The position numbers and the translations under genes are program-made. A model generated the notes under the pieces. That model made no database searches, had not been told where the DNA came from, and saw only the letters and a program-made list of their open reading frames with translations. From Strobilurus pachycystidiatus (lineage: Eukaryota > Basidiomycota > Agaricomycetes > Agaricales > Physalacriaceae): a DNA stretch of 64,000 nucleotides. Positions 35,991 through 47,897 of this stretch are shown one piece after another (position 1 is the first letter of the stretch; each line of letters begins with the position of its first letter). The DNA lies in NCBI GenBank assembly GCA_019915135.1, contig JAHLMK010000004.1, positions 2,294,001 to 2,358,000 on the forward strand, in the 5' to 3' direction.

Positions 35991-37558
35991 ATGTCTATTC
36001 CCAAGACTGGGGAATATTTGGTTGTTCAACTTGACCCCGTAGCGTCTCTTGAGAGACTCGGTGATCCTGCAGTCATTGAGGCGTGTCGTGCCATGAAGCC
36101 AAAAAGATATCTGGGATGCGCCTTCCAGGTATGTGCCGGTCTAGTCAATTCTATCCACTACTCACCCAGGTCGCATAGCGCGGCTTCGCCTTCGTTGGTA
36201 GGCCGTACAACTTCTGTCTTTCGCTGGTCTCCGTGGGTGGCACCGTGGCAGGCCCCGATCGCTTCTCACTGCCTGAGATGAATCTGCCCATATCGCCAGC
36301 CACACATCCTGGGGGACGAGTTCCGGTTGTCTGTGATCCTCCCCTGCCTTTCCCGAATTGCTATCACGTCACTCTTGCCACAGTCTCTGTTCAAGTACCC
36401 TACTTGATCAAAGATGATCGGGAACATGGGAAGTACGCAATTCAAGATACTGGGCGTCTCGTCATTTCCACTTTTCGGGACAGCCAATGGAAATCCGACC
36501 TGGATTCGGGCGAAAGAGATCTTGCTTTAGGTGATCCAAACACACACGCCCCAATTGTCATCAATCTATCATTCGACAGTGAGAAATCTGACGATGAATC
36601 GAGCGAAAGCGACGAGGAGTCCGTGCTTGAGACGTGGGAAATTACCACGGATCACGACGAATCTTCACTAGCTTCAAGAGAAACTGCCTCAGTCATCGAC
36701 TTTGACTATGGGTTGTGGCGTCTTCCATTCGTGACTTTCAGCCTTGATCTCGAAAAGATATCCGCCGATGAAATAGGTAATCCGTGGGATTTTATGCACG
36801 AGATCGAAGAACTGAAAGGGTACGTGCTCATCTTGAGACGAATCATTGATGTTCGTCCATCTGACAACTAACAAGGCTTGAAAACGAGTCCAATGCTCGC
36901 ATCAAGGAAAAGATAAAGGATACAGCCCGAATGGATGCCGAATTAGGTGTCTACCTTGCCAATGGAAGCGCGGCCTCCCCATCGCCCGCAACATGTAAGC
37001 TGTATGCATCACCTTCTGCATTCGTTGCTGATCTAAGAGTGAAGCCACCGTGCCTGAATATCTTGGGCTCAAGGACGCGGAAACTCTGGGAGGCTGGCAG
37101 CCAATGAACTCCACTACGGATTCTGACACTGCTTTGCAGAATGGTATGTCCCTTGGTACGACAAGAGAGCGTAGTGAGGCTAATGTCAAGCAGAAAGGGC
37201 CGATACAGGTCTCGATATGAATATTGGCACGGCTCCCGATGCCCAAGCCCGTGCAGTCGATACCACTGCTGATGGAACAACTGATGTAGGGCCCGATACA
37301 ATACTCAATGTCGGCCCCAGAGGTGGTAGCTCGGAAGGTTGGAAGGAGGCTGGGTCTACAACAATTGATGCAACGCCCGACGCAGCATCCACCATTGGCC
37401 TTAACCCTGCGAAGAGCTCGGATCATTTGAAAGTAGCCGACTCTGCCCCAGTGGTGAAGAGTGCGCGACGAAGTCCTCCCTACGTGCTTAAACAATACAC
37501 CGGAAAGATCAGGAAGCTCTGCAGAAGGTTGCTTTTGAGAATGCGAAGTAGTGTTTGA
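35991..37558 (+). CDS. Unrecognised family C protein, copy C1
   Basis: Not recognised. Five exons join in phase. The N-terminal exon is MSIPKTGEYLVVQLDPVASL and ends KPKRYLGCAFQ before a 49-bp intron. Then come FSLPEMNLPISPATHPGG and PPLPFPNCYHVTLATVSV, an acidic central part (SEKSDDESSESDEESVLE), and the conserved block KISADEIGNPWDFMHEIEEL. A charged, probably coiled-coil segment (NESNARIKEKIKDTARMDAE) leads to a C1-specific Gly/Thr/Ala-rich linker and the basic tail KIRKLCRRLLLRMRSSV. C2 and C3 share the order: a GE-aromatic-hydrophobic N-terminus, P-aromatic-PNCYH, ADEI.NPWDF, coil, basic tail. C1 is the most divergent and longest full copy. No signal peptide; function unknown. Confidence 0.75.
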
Positions 37559-37928
37559 CCCATCTCTCGGGTGTCAGAGGAGGCTCGCGCCAGCTCAGTG
37601 ACCTCCGTCGCATACTATTTGCATCGTATTACCACAATTTCTTACGCATCTGTCCCTTTCGATACCTATAATATAGCGCAATAGACATAATGTGGTTCTT
37701 TCGTTACTACGTGTCGATTCCAGTCACAGATCCAGGATCTGGGCAATAACAGCACGTCGAGTTCTCGAGCAATTACTAATTTACTTCCACTGACATTCGG
37801 TCGGCACGTTGTTGAGTTTTGTCCAGATCCGAAAACGTCCTTTGCGATACGCGTACATCACACCAGAAATTTGAGTCGGTAAGGTTAGGGTATATGTATT
37901 GTTCTCGCGTTCAACGCAATCACCATAT
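37559..37928. other. Intergenic between convergent genes
   Basis: 370 bp between the stops of C1 and the P-loop ATPase gene; nothing noted. Confidence 0.45.
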
Positions 37929-40365
37929 TTAAGCTAGGTTCTCTAGAAGAAGCTCCATCCATCTTCCGGCGCCCTGGCCTCCCATTTGTATATGTCCTTT
38001 GCTTGCGGCCTCTACAAACACCGAATTGAGGCGCTCAGAATCCTGGCCATATATTCCTGCCTTCTTTCCCTTGCTAAAGTAGCGTCGGGCTGCTTCGAAC
38101 GTAACACGACGCTCGTGCTGGGCGTCCCAACGGGCTCGTAGGTACTCGATCAGCGGTTTGTATCTCTTTGACAATGCCACCGCGGTCTTGGGTGGTGCCA
38201 CTGACTTGGGCGGCGCTAATGACTTGGGCGGCGCTAATGACCTGGGCGGCAGCGTTACTTTTGCAGCAGCCTTGGGCGTCTCAGTGGTGGGTGCCACTGC
38301 GTTGGAAGGTCCTGCTGGAATTTGGCAGGCAAGGGTCCGGTCTGTCGACGCGGAGTCTTGGGCTACTCCTTTGCTTTCGTCCGTCCTGGCTTCTATTTCT
38401 TCCCACCCGAGTGCCAATGGATGGCTCAGTGAGGCGGGAGAGGCCGCATGGGATGCTGGTCTCCTTGAGCCGACATGCATCGACACTCGATCGAGACGCG
38501 TAGTTGTGGCAGCATCTCGTACAGCAAGCAACGAGTGCCCTCCGTCAAGGGTGATTCGAAGGCGTGAGCGCACATGCAAATATCCTTGTCCAAATGGACC
38601 CACTAATCCATCCCCAGGGCCATCGTTCGGATCGCTTGTGCGCAGACCAACGCCACTTGGCGAGAAAAGAATGGCCTCGCCCGTACGAAGCTTGACGATC
38701 TGTGTCGTTCATTTGAGTCACTTCATTCTGGAAGATGCATGTTTTCAAACCTTGTCAATGAGTTCATCCGTAAGCGACTGCGTCGTCGAGACATGGTTGG
38801 CTAACAGCTTCAGCCAACTCGGAGAAGAGAACCTATGCGCGATGATGATGGAGCATAGATCCAAGAACTTCGTCGGCACAACGGTAGGCTCCTGTGTCGA
38901 AATGACGACTCTCGTAGCAAGGTGCCGTTGTTGTCGAACAACGGTCAACAGCGATTCCGTCAAGCGGGACGCCGTTCCGGATTCTGCCATGTACTGTGAA
39001 GACGATGATGAACGATACAAGTTGTAAGTGTGTGTGAAAACTAGAACAAACCTTATGTGCCTCATCGAGTACTGACTCGTTCATGAGCTATCAACAATCA
39101 AAAGCTGGGGATTGAAATGCGCTTACCGACTATTTTCCCGGCGCCGCCCGCGTCTGCTTCAATGAATAGTCCAAGGATCATGTCAAAAAAGCCACATGCC
39201 GAAGACCCATCCATGAAGGCGGAAGATAGACTGGACACATAGTAAGCGACAATTACACGACCAATCTACTTCAACACTCACTCGATGATCGTCAATTGTC
39301 CTGGTTTGAAGTTGTTCGAGATCTTGTTCATCTCATCGCCGCCCTGGAGGCAGGAGTCGAGGAGGCTCAGTCTAAGGTTCAGCATCGATTTCTGAGACGC
39401 GTTAAATTCTGCATGTTCAGCTGACGGCGAAATTCGGTGTAGTCGAAGGCGCCTTCCATGGAGCGTAAGATGTTCATGATGCATTCCATGTAGAGCGGAA
39501 TTTCTGCGAAGGTGTGGGCATCTGGGTGAGACATTTCGGTACATAAATCTGAAGATACTTACGGGATCCTTCTTCTACTCTCATCATCGCCAACAAGCGA
39601 TCCCCACTGATGTCTTGTGGGCCGAAGTGCAAACCCTCAACGGCGACGCCAGGAAGCCCAGCGTATACCTTCGTCATGGCCTCGAGGTTGCTCGGCCTAT
39701 CGGATGTGTCATGAGCTGAAGTGTTAATGTCTGACTATGATTTAGGACTCACAACACAAGAACTTTGACGTTGGGCGGATTCGCGCCGCCGCCCCTTGAC
39801 GCATCCAGCGACGCGAGGTATGCTGCCTCGCAAGGTTGAATCAAGCCGCCTCCTGCTGCGGTGTCAAAGTGAAACCTGTCGTTGCATAAGCGTGCCGCCA
39901 CAGAAGACTGCCACACAACCTACACAAGTCCGCTCAACGGTTGTGGAAGAGTTCCCAAGCGCACATCCCGTATTAAGCAACTCTCCAGTAAAACAGACGT
40001 TGTGTGACTCTTGCCCGAGCCCTAATAACCAGCTCACTGCATATACAGAAGAGTTTACCGGTAAAGTCACTCACCTGGACGCCACATACAACAGCACTGA
40101 ACGGTGTGTTTGTGTTAATGTACAATTTGGGTGAACGCGGATGCTCCGGGAATCCTGTCGCTCGCTGCAAAAGAATGCGTCCGTACACAGCCCTTTGCGG
40201 GACAACGTCCTCCCCAAGAGCAGTCAGTGCATCGGCCGTAAGAATGGGGGAGGTACGAGATGCATGACAGTGGACATTGTATGAACTCGCTTCTCCTGTG
40301 TCAAGTGGGTCGTCACCCAGTAGGCTGTCTTCTGGATCGCTGTAGGCAGTATAAGACTGCATCAT
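37929..40365 (-). CDS. P-loop ATPase, HerA/FtsK-like fungal type
   Basis: ATP-binding protein of unknown role. Start at ATG-ATG-CAG (40365). Walker A, GSGKSHTTSVLLE, appears once an intron is removed (about 40005-40075). Downstream: LIQPCEAAYLASLD, RPSNLEAMTKVYAGLPGVAV, DRLLAMMRVEE, LYMECIMNILRSMEGAFDYT and GGDEMNKISNNFKPGQLTII. The Walker B-like strand is IVVLDEAHKYM (about 39065), then RVVISTQEPTVVPTKFLDL, resembling the sensor region of HerA-type ATPases. After FSPSGVGLR the chain continues into a Pro-rich linker with three or four LAPPKS-like repeats. The C-terminal helical segment is KRYKPLIEYLRARWDAQHE, then FEAARRYFSKGKKAG and MGGQGAGRWMELLLENLA. About 650 residues over several exons. 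HerA/FtsK membership is inferred from motif order. Confidence 0.75.
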
Positions 40366-41000
40366 GGAGGAGAAGCTGGTGAAAGAAGAAGAAGTGAGGC
40401 TGTGAATCGGAAGACTCAAAGCGCAGCCTTCCTAGACGCCTCATGCCATGCGAATCCGGTGCGGCTTGGGTGCGGCGCAACTTGAATACGATATCGGCCA
40501 TCATCATCAGAGAAGGCCGCTGGAAGGAGGAATCTTGCTGCTAATGAACGAGGCGAGCCAGTCTTCCCAATCACGACGCCCATCAAACAAACTTTGGCCC
40601 CAATGGCTACAAGTGCCCGTATTTGGACTACACAATCCAATGGCGGATGCAAGTCGGCGATTCTAAACACAGCGATGGAGAGAGGTTTCTGGATTAACCA
40701 CGGACGTCTTGGGTCCACCATACATAGAAAGCACCAAGCTGAACTGAGCAGTGAGCCCGTGGACTGGCGTCACACGAATGGCACTGACCGATGAGCATCC
40801 CATGGAGCTGGCGACGGGGATGAAGTTCACGCATCAAAGAATGGTTGGTGAATGAGGAAGTCAGGCGGTGTCATCACACACGATGTTTGAATTTCCGCCA
40901 GCACAGTTTTACACGTCCGGATCAGGCACTCATCTCATTCTCGTGATTGACATTGGTCTGTAGAAGGAAAACCGCGATTGCATTGGTGTCGAGCATACAT
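40366..41000. other. Intergenic, no gene seen
   Basis: Region upstream of the P-loop ATPase gene and downstream of the hydrolase. Short frames only. Confidence 0.45.
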
Positions 41001-42567
41001 TTACACCGAGACGGGTGACGGATTGTCCCCAGTGACCTGGCGAGGTCCGAGGTCGGCGTGATGGGATCCATTGCCGTTGAAGTTATCAAAGCTGGGAGAC
41101 GGGCGACCATCAGCTTGTCTCGGCGAGGACTCAAAAGAGAGAGCTTACAATAATCGATAGAGTCCAGGCGTTTGCGATGTCATTAACCCAGAGTTGTGTG
41201 TAACGTCAGGGTAATAATCGACAGTGTCGCCCGCATTAGGAGGGAAGGCGGCCATGTAGTTGAAGAACCGTTCTCCACGGTTGGCCCTATAGTGATCCTC
41301 ATGAGTATTGACCACACATGTACGGTGTATGCGGACGAACCCTTCTGTGTACGGCCCGCATTTGCCCTCAGAATAGTCTCCGAAGTCGGCCAATCCTCGA
41401 GCGTAACCAAAGTTTCGTGAATCATAACGAGCCTTGATGCCCGCTGCACCGAACAAGCCAACGAAGGCCGCCTCGTAAGCAATGTTATAGTTGCTAAAGC
41501 CTTGACTCCAGTCATTGTACGTCGTGCAGCTAGCTGTCGAGACCGGTCGAGCTGTATTGAACCTGTGTTGGTCATTAGCCAATGACGGGCCAAGGAATCC
41601 TGGCCTCGAAGTTCATACCACAGGAATGAACTGGGATTCCCACTCCAGTACGTGACAGGCGCTGAAAGTTATCTCAGTTACAATCCGAGCTCCTCTGGTC
41701 GGTGTACTAAACATACTTCTCAGAGGCAGAATTTTCCCGACAGCCGCGTATCGGTGAACCATCTGCGCACCCATGCTATGACCGGCGACGACGATCTGCT
41801 TCATGTTGAGATATAGAAGGATGTTGTCAAAGTATTGCAGAATCTGGTCCAGGACATCATATGACGACACGCTCGTGATGCTTGTTGGATAGACATTTGT
41901 CGCGCCTTCGTACCAGGCGGTACCTATACACTTGAGATGAGATAGAGGGACGAAAGAGGAGAAAATAATTCTTACCCGACCATGCAAGAACGTTGGTGGT
42001 CTAAGTATACGGATGATCAGCACTAGCATTTCCGCGAATCAAGCACCTCATACCGAAGTGCCGTTGGTGACAGGGAACCCACGGCCAGCATCGGCCGTGT
42101 TCAAAAAGGCAGGCGCCAGAATTGCGACATTGTTTTGATTGACAGTGGAATCAACCTTCGTTGCAGCGTTCAGGGCTAGAGACAATATCAAAACAGAGCT
42201 CGCACGCCAAGCACAAGATAGTCGGTACCGTTATAGATATCAGTGAAATAATTGTTCGAGTCGCGATTGGCACCGTGGAGGATGATGACCGCTCTTTGCA
42301 CCTGGTGAGAACAAAGTGATTAGTGTCAATGTGAAGTATCCACCAAAATAATCTCACCAACGTCGTGTTCTGACGAGCGCCACCTGGTAGTGAAAAATGG
42401 TTGATCAGGGTCGTTCGCTGCCCAAGGGCGCCGGCGATGTTGAAGTACGCTATCTCCGCCCCAGTGGCAGCAGGAAGTGTATTCGGGATCGTGTCGCCGG
42501 CGTATTGCTGCCCATAGACCGCTGAGAGAGCACAGAGAGACACCACGAGGGAGAAAGGAGAGCGCAT
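41001..42567 (-). CDS. Secreted alpha/beta-hydrolase
   Basis: Serine hydrolase fold with an unknown ester, lipid or peptide substrate. Signal peptide MRSPFSLVVSLCALSAVYGQ. After splicing: ALGQRTTLINHFSLPGG, a strand and oxyanion region VQRAVIILHGANRDSNNYF, and the nucleophile elbow VVAGHSMGAQMVHRYA, where GHSMG supplies the catalytic serine (about 41770). A long C-terminal part follows with NYNIAYEAAFVGLFGAAGI, EGKCGPYTEGFVRIHRTC and TVDYYPDVTHNSGLMTS, where the His may be the catalytic base. The last exon (FDNFNGNGSHHADLGPRQ) follows an intron of about 57 bp. About 390 residues over seven or so exons. Several cysteines and the signal peptide point to export. Confidence 0.82.
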
Positions 42568-44532
42568 CTTGGTCTGAAGAAATAAACACAGGTACGGCTT
42601 ATATTCTGGGGCGGCATTACCGGGGAATTACAGAGGTCTGAACATCGTCCACAATGCCATAACGGGGTCGCATGGACAGGATAGGCTGAAGACATATTGA
42701 TAGACAGCACGCTCCGGTGACGCAAGGAGCGTATGGGTTTGAGAATTGATTATTGGAAGCATCAGGTATTGATCCCGCGAGGAAGAGTCGACAAGTGTGG
42801 CGTGTCGTGGGGGAGCTGCGCCCCAAATACTTGTCTCACCGGATAATTGTGTGGAGAGCGGTACTGATTCTTGCGCTGGACAACATTAGCCTCATCTCTA
42901 AAAGCGTACAGCTTGGACTTACCGACTAGCGCCCAGTCACTTATCGATGACGCACTGGGATTCACGACTTCCTGGTCCTGACCATAGACTCGTGAGATGA
43001 AGGAGACAGGTTAAATGAATGGTTTCAACAAACCAGACAGGACTCTTAACGTCAACACATTGATTCGCATGGGGTAGGAAGACGCGAACCGTATCGTTGC
43101 GATCACGGGCACTGACTATGAGGATGAGCTGACGAAACACCATTGGTTCGGACAGCCTACCAGTGACGCCAATATGCCGTGCAAAAGGTTCTTTCTGACA
43201 TCGTAAATCAGATAGTATAGCCAGAGCACACTCCAGACCGGATCATCCACCATTTCCCGACCTTCGTACGAACACCGTAAACCGGATGTCTGAGAGTCCG
43301 GTGGGCTGTCCGCAGAGAAACCATCGTTTCAACCGAGCTTGATAGCTCTGCAACAACCCAGAGCGCAAGGTACGCTGATGACCGTCTAGGATTAAAAAAA
43401 GGACATGACAGCAGGGACATTCAACGCGCGCGCTCCACTTCGACGGGGCCACGAAATTTGATGCTTCCAAGAGCGTTTGTGAGAGACAGGTCGTTGATGG
43501 CACTATGCGTGAGTGGAGACGGCTTCAGATCGATCAGGGGGGTTCGGGGGACATATAGAGAGACGCACTCTGCCGGAACTCAGGAACTGAGGTATCTCGT
43601 CAAGATATATGGACGAGTGTCCGCCCTCGGGGTTGATATGCGCCTGATATGCGCTACGCGAGCCGTTTCCGTCGCAAAACGCCTCTTAAATCGGGGGTCT
43701 TGTGGCAGACGAGGCGCATGAGCGTGTCCGGCCGTGTCTGAAGTTGTGTTCCGCATGCGCTAGAGAGCGCTACTTTTTGTTCGACTGATGCATTTTCTGC
43801 CGTGTATATGCGCATCCATCCTCTCCATAACCTCGGCGGGTTCTGTTCTGGGAGGTAGCATCTGGAGAATGATGATCCTGGATTGCTGACGGTTGAACTC
43901 GAGATTCGACACGGGCGCAGGTCCTGGGTGGCAGTCACTGGTAGACGATGGCAGAATGGCAAGTGCCAGGAACCGGTTACATGACGATCACAAACAGGCT
44001 GCACAGCCACCAACCATCTCTTCCTCTTCTGTAACTGTATCGCTAGCGAGAACGCTGCTAGGGACAACCGCTGACGCTGTCGAAGCTGAAATCTACCTGG
44101 GCTTGTCATTATTGAACAATGGCGGCTAGCCAGTCGCGGCCACGGTGATGGCTACAAGTTGTCTTCTGGGGTGACCGTCATGAAAGGTTCGCGTCCAACG
44201 ACGATTGAAGACGCGTCTTTTGTGCAGAATACTTCTAAGCAATGTCCGTCCGACTGACTGAAAAACTGATGAGGAGGCTCTTCTACATGTATGAACCGCA
44301 GCCATCGCGCAGCGGCAGGCTTACATTTCAGTGAGATGGCTCTCCGACGTTTTCTTGAGAAGATCGGGACCAGGAAAAGCTGCATCAAGGCGAAAACGAC
44401 GCGACATCTTGTCGTTTTCTAATTCACGAGCAGTGTAGCTAAAGGCGAGTTGCTTATTCTTGGCAATTGAGTGCAACGTGTTGATGCAACATCCGTGTAG
44501 CATCCGCCAGGCGACGCGATACTCGCTCTACT
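42568..44532. other. Long intergenic stretch, no firm gene
   Basis: Nearly 2 kb without a supported gene. A minus-strand frame ending at 44152 (ATG at about 44385) has a fairly protein-like composition but no splice partner or homologue was recognised. Confidence 0.35.
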
Positions 44533-44823
44533 ATGAACACCGACCGTGACCCTCAGTCTCCCTTGATGAAGTACATACGCGCACTTCTCTCAAATGCGCG
44601 AAGGAAACGCCGCCGAATCAAGTTTCTCTTGGTCAATCGACATAACTACGGAGTTGGGAGAGCAAAAATTCTTGCGGAAGACGGGGCTTCCCTGGACTTA
44701 CCAGAGTCAAGAAATTGGAACGATATTCGACGCGCAATACGTGATCGCATCCAAAGCAAGCACTGGATTGAGCCGATAGAAGGGACTCGATACGATCATT
44801 GTGCGTGCCGGAATCGACGCTAG
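44533..44823 (+). CDS. Doubtful small basic hypothetical protein
   Basis: Not recognised. An ATG-initiated frame of 96 codons rich in Arg/Lys (SNARRKRRRIKFLLVNRHNY). An overlapping frame on the same strand is also open. No intron, homologue or paralogue supports it, so this is little more than an open frame, listed because it fills a gap upstream of the GNAT gene. Confidence 0.2.
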   Translation: MNTDRDPQSPLMKYIRALLSNARRKRRRIKFLLVNRHNYGVGRAKILAEDGASLDLPESRNWNDIRRAIRDRIQSKHWIEPIEGTRYDHCACRNRR

Positions 44824-45022
44824 GAAGATCTACGGGGACGACTGTGACGCCTCTCGACGCAGTATGTGGCTTGGTCGAATTGAGAAGTACGGCAACATTC
44901 ACTCGTTGGCCGCTGCCGGCGAATGGCCTTTCAACGGCGATCAGGCTTAGCTGTGTGAACGCTTCTGAGTGTACGCCTGTTCCCAGTCATCCACCTCTCC
45001 CAGTTCCTTCGATACACCGCCA

Positions 45023-46019
45023 ATGTCTGTCAAAGTGTATATCCGCCAGCTCGTGGCCACCAAAGGTAAGTTTAGTTTAAACTTCCTTCGACCACAAATC
45101 GCTAATGTGTCTTATCAGAACAAAAGAAAAGCCGCGCTGGACTAGAGAGCGTATCAGAGCTGCAGGGCATTGAACGTGTTCTCGCTAGGGCGTTCAGCAA
45201 TGGTACATGGTCGCATTCAATACAATTTTTATCTACTCACATGTCTTGCAGATCTCTTCACTGCAACTGTTACCGGCCAAAAAACCTTTGATGGCGACAA
45301 GTCAGCTGTGGGACCGTTCTGGATCACGACCGTCCTGTGCGGGTTATTGGGCGGCGAGGTTTACATCGCCGAGACAGATGAGAAGAAGATCGTGGCATGT
45401 GCGGTGTGGTTTGGACCGGGGCGGACGATGTACGACAGGTGAGTGCCTACACTCGCTCGTCCTAGAGATTGCCGTGTCTGAGTTTGCGTCTCAGTGAGGA
45501 CCAGCAGGAGATGATCCTGGGTCCACTAATGGAGGGCTTCAGTCCTGAATTGCAGGAATGGTGGCATACCAAGGCCAGTCGGAATTCTCCCTGCCCGACC
45601 GGCACCCTGAAGCCTCTTGTAACCTAGTTCTTACCCCAATACGACTCCTTCACGGACGCGACACTTGGGCCCGGAGTCAAGCACGCCTCATGGCACCTGC
45701 AAACCCTCGGCGTCGACCCAGAATACCAGCGCAACGGGATCGCCACTAGTCTTGTTGAGATCATCGCGCAAAGAGGCGAAACGATGGTCCTTGAATGCGA
45801 GTCGGACCAGAATGTGAGTTGTGCCCGAATTTCGTAGCCGCAGCTCACGACTCGACGCTCTAGGTTGATGTGTACACCTCGATGCAGTTCGAGATGGTCA
45901 TGCGGGAAGACAGCTTGAAGGAGAATCCGACTCGGGAAGATTTCCGAGAGATGCTCGTGGGTGTGCATGGGCATTTGGAGTTTCCGATGTGGGTGATGCG
46001 CCGCAGCTTCAAGACTTGA
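45023..46019 (+). CDS. GNAT-family N-acetyltransferase
   Basis: Acetyl-CoA-dependent acetyltransferase of unknown acceptor. Spliced from seven exons or so: MSVKVYIRQLVATK, then SVSELQGIERVLARAFS, DLFTATVTGQKTFDGDK, and the beta-strands GEVYIAETDEKKIVACAVWF and ASWHLQTLGVDPEYQRNG. The acetyl-CoA pyrophosphate loop is PEYQRNGIATSLVEII (Q-x-x-G-x-A, the usual Q/R-x-x-G-x-G/A pattern). The C-terminus is VYTSMQFEMVMRE and HGHLEFPMWVMRRSF. The length, about 235 residues, is typical of fungal GNAT proteins of this shape. No targeting signal is seen. Its stop lies 133 bp from the stop of convergent C2. Confidence 0.85.
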
Positions 46020-46152
46020 ATGTACATTACCCGAGGGTCCAAGTTTCAAGAAATTAATGAGATATAAACATATGTATGCACATAACGTAGCAACAACTTG
46101 AAGAGCAGGTGCTGTTCGTAAAGATGCGTGCTCGCCAGTGCTGCAGCCGGGC

Positions 46153-47385
46153 TCATGTACCGCGGAACTTTACCACGAGACTCCGACTCAGGTTTCGGAG
46201 TGCCTTGCGGAAACGACCCACAACACGAAGAGGATTCCGCCTAGCGCTGACAACTAAATAGGACTGAGGTGAGGACAGACGACACAGAGGTGTGAAGACC
46301 GTAGCACGCACTATCTCGTCGAACGACCTTTGCCTTGCTGTCTAGAGAATCGTTGAGGATCTGCGCTTGTGTGATCCTCTCCTTGATACGAGCTTTGTGG
46401 TCATTCACGATTCTGAAAAGTATGATTGGTTTTCAGAACATCATAAGAGGACCAATGCGGGCTTACTTTTGCAACTGCTCAAGCTCTGCGAGGAAGTCCC
46501 ATGGGTTCGCTATTTCATCTGCTGGTACTTTGTCGATGTCAACGGTGAATTCGATGATTGGCTCGTTTAGATTCTCCGCCAGACGGGCTTCAGCACTGTC
46601 AACAGAGGCGCTGTACGTCGATCCCTGATCATTAGCGTCGATGTCCTGACCAAGGTCCTCTCCGCGTGCCAGGGCCTCTTCGGCTGCTTTTGCTGCATCG
46701 GCAAATGCAGCGACCATCCAGGAATCATCAGGCATTTCCGGAAATACGGGAGGAGTAGAATTTGCTGGAGGTGGCGTTGCAACAGCCGGGACCTCCTCGA
46801 CCGTAGTTTTGTCTGGTGATTCTCCCCCCATAAGCTCTTCCCTCCAGCTTTCATCCCGGTCGCTCTGAGTAGCGACGCGCACACACCTCCCTGGAGGAAG
46901 AGAGAACTTCCCATTCTTCCGCGTGTCCTCAACTTCGTACTTCACACAGAGAAATGGGATTAAGGAGTGGTAGCATGGGTGGTAGCAATTCGGCCAAGGT
47001 AGAGGAGGTTCGGGTATGAGTGGCCGACGGTCGAGTGGATGTGGTGTGTCTTCACCGACTGGAATACACATGTCGGGTAGCATGAATGGATCTGGTCCCG
47101 GGACCATCCCGTGAACAGACAGTAGGTTGACGCGTATAGGATGAAGGCCGCCTGGACGAGGTGAGGGACAGAAATGGATATACTGAGGAGGGCTCGAGCC
47201 GGCTTCAACGGCAAAAGAGTATTGTGGCGTACCGCAGACACACATCCGGCATACTTTTTGGGTTTGAGGTGAGCCAAGGCTTTCTTGACTTCGGGATCGT
47301 CCACAGAGTCAGACGTCAGATGAGCGACAGAGGCAGCAACATCCAGTTCAAGGACGATGAACTCTCCCCAGTGAGGAAGCGACAT
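46153..47385 (-). CDS. Unrecognised family C protein, copy C2
   Basis: Not recognised. The ATG at 47385 opens MSLPHWGEFIVLELDVAASV, ending KPKKYAGCVSA before an intron that removes a pseudo-coding stretch. Exon 2 then reads YIHFCPSPRPGGLHPIRVNL, PGPDPFMLPDMCIPVGEDTP and PEPPLPWPNCYHP. It goes on through an Ala/Glu-rich acidic segment (MVAAFADAAKAAEEALARGE), YSASVDSAEARLAE and KVPADEIANPWDFLAELEQL. A coil exon follows, and the last exon is a basic tail (RRNPLRVVGRFRKALRNLSR, then SLVVKFRGT). It is very similar to C3, 3.4 kb away in the same orientation, and is paired head to head with D2. No signal peptide or membrane span. Confidence 0.75.
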
Positions 47386-47897
47386 GGCGGCAAATATTGT
47401 TGTTGAGAGACAGAGGGCAAAAGACCGGCATATTTGAGGCGGATTTACGAACAAGAACAATAGGTCCTGATAGAGCAATGATAGAGAACAATAAATATGA
47501 TTGATGGCAGCGATCGCTCCGAGTCCGGCAGCCGGCCCTTATGCAATGTGTGTAGCATTTTATGCACTGTCACTGTGTGTAGCAAAGGACGCTGGTTCAT
47601 ATACAACAATCACCTCAGGTGGGCGCTTGTTTCCGACGTCTTGAACTCTAGTTGGCTTCGGTGCTCCTTGTAGTATGATTGGCAGCGGCCTTCCTCTCTT
47701 TGCGGGGCCTAAACCGCGCCTGGTCCTTGCGTCCTAGAACAAGAAAACCCTACCGCTATGAGAACAATAACTGTTGCTCTTAAGATCAACGACTCCTGGA
47801 CCAGTCTCGTTCTCCTAGACTATATAATGAATGCGCTGGTCCTCTCGACGGCTTTACCGACACCTGACTTACTCCTCCTGGCGTACTGCCTCGCACC
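47386..47897. promoter_or_regulatory. Shared divergent promoter region C2/D2
   Basis: 512 bp between the start codons of C2 (-) and D2 (+). A TATATAA at 47821-47827, about 71 bp before the D2 start, is a likely core element. Confidence 0.45.
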
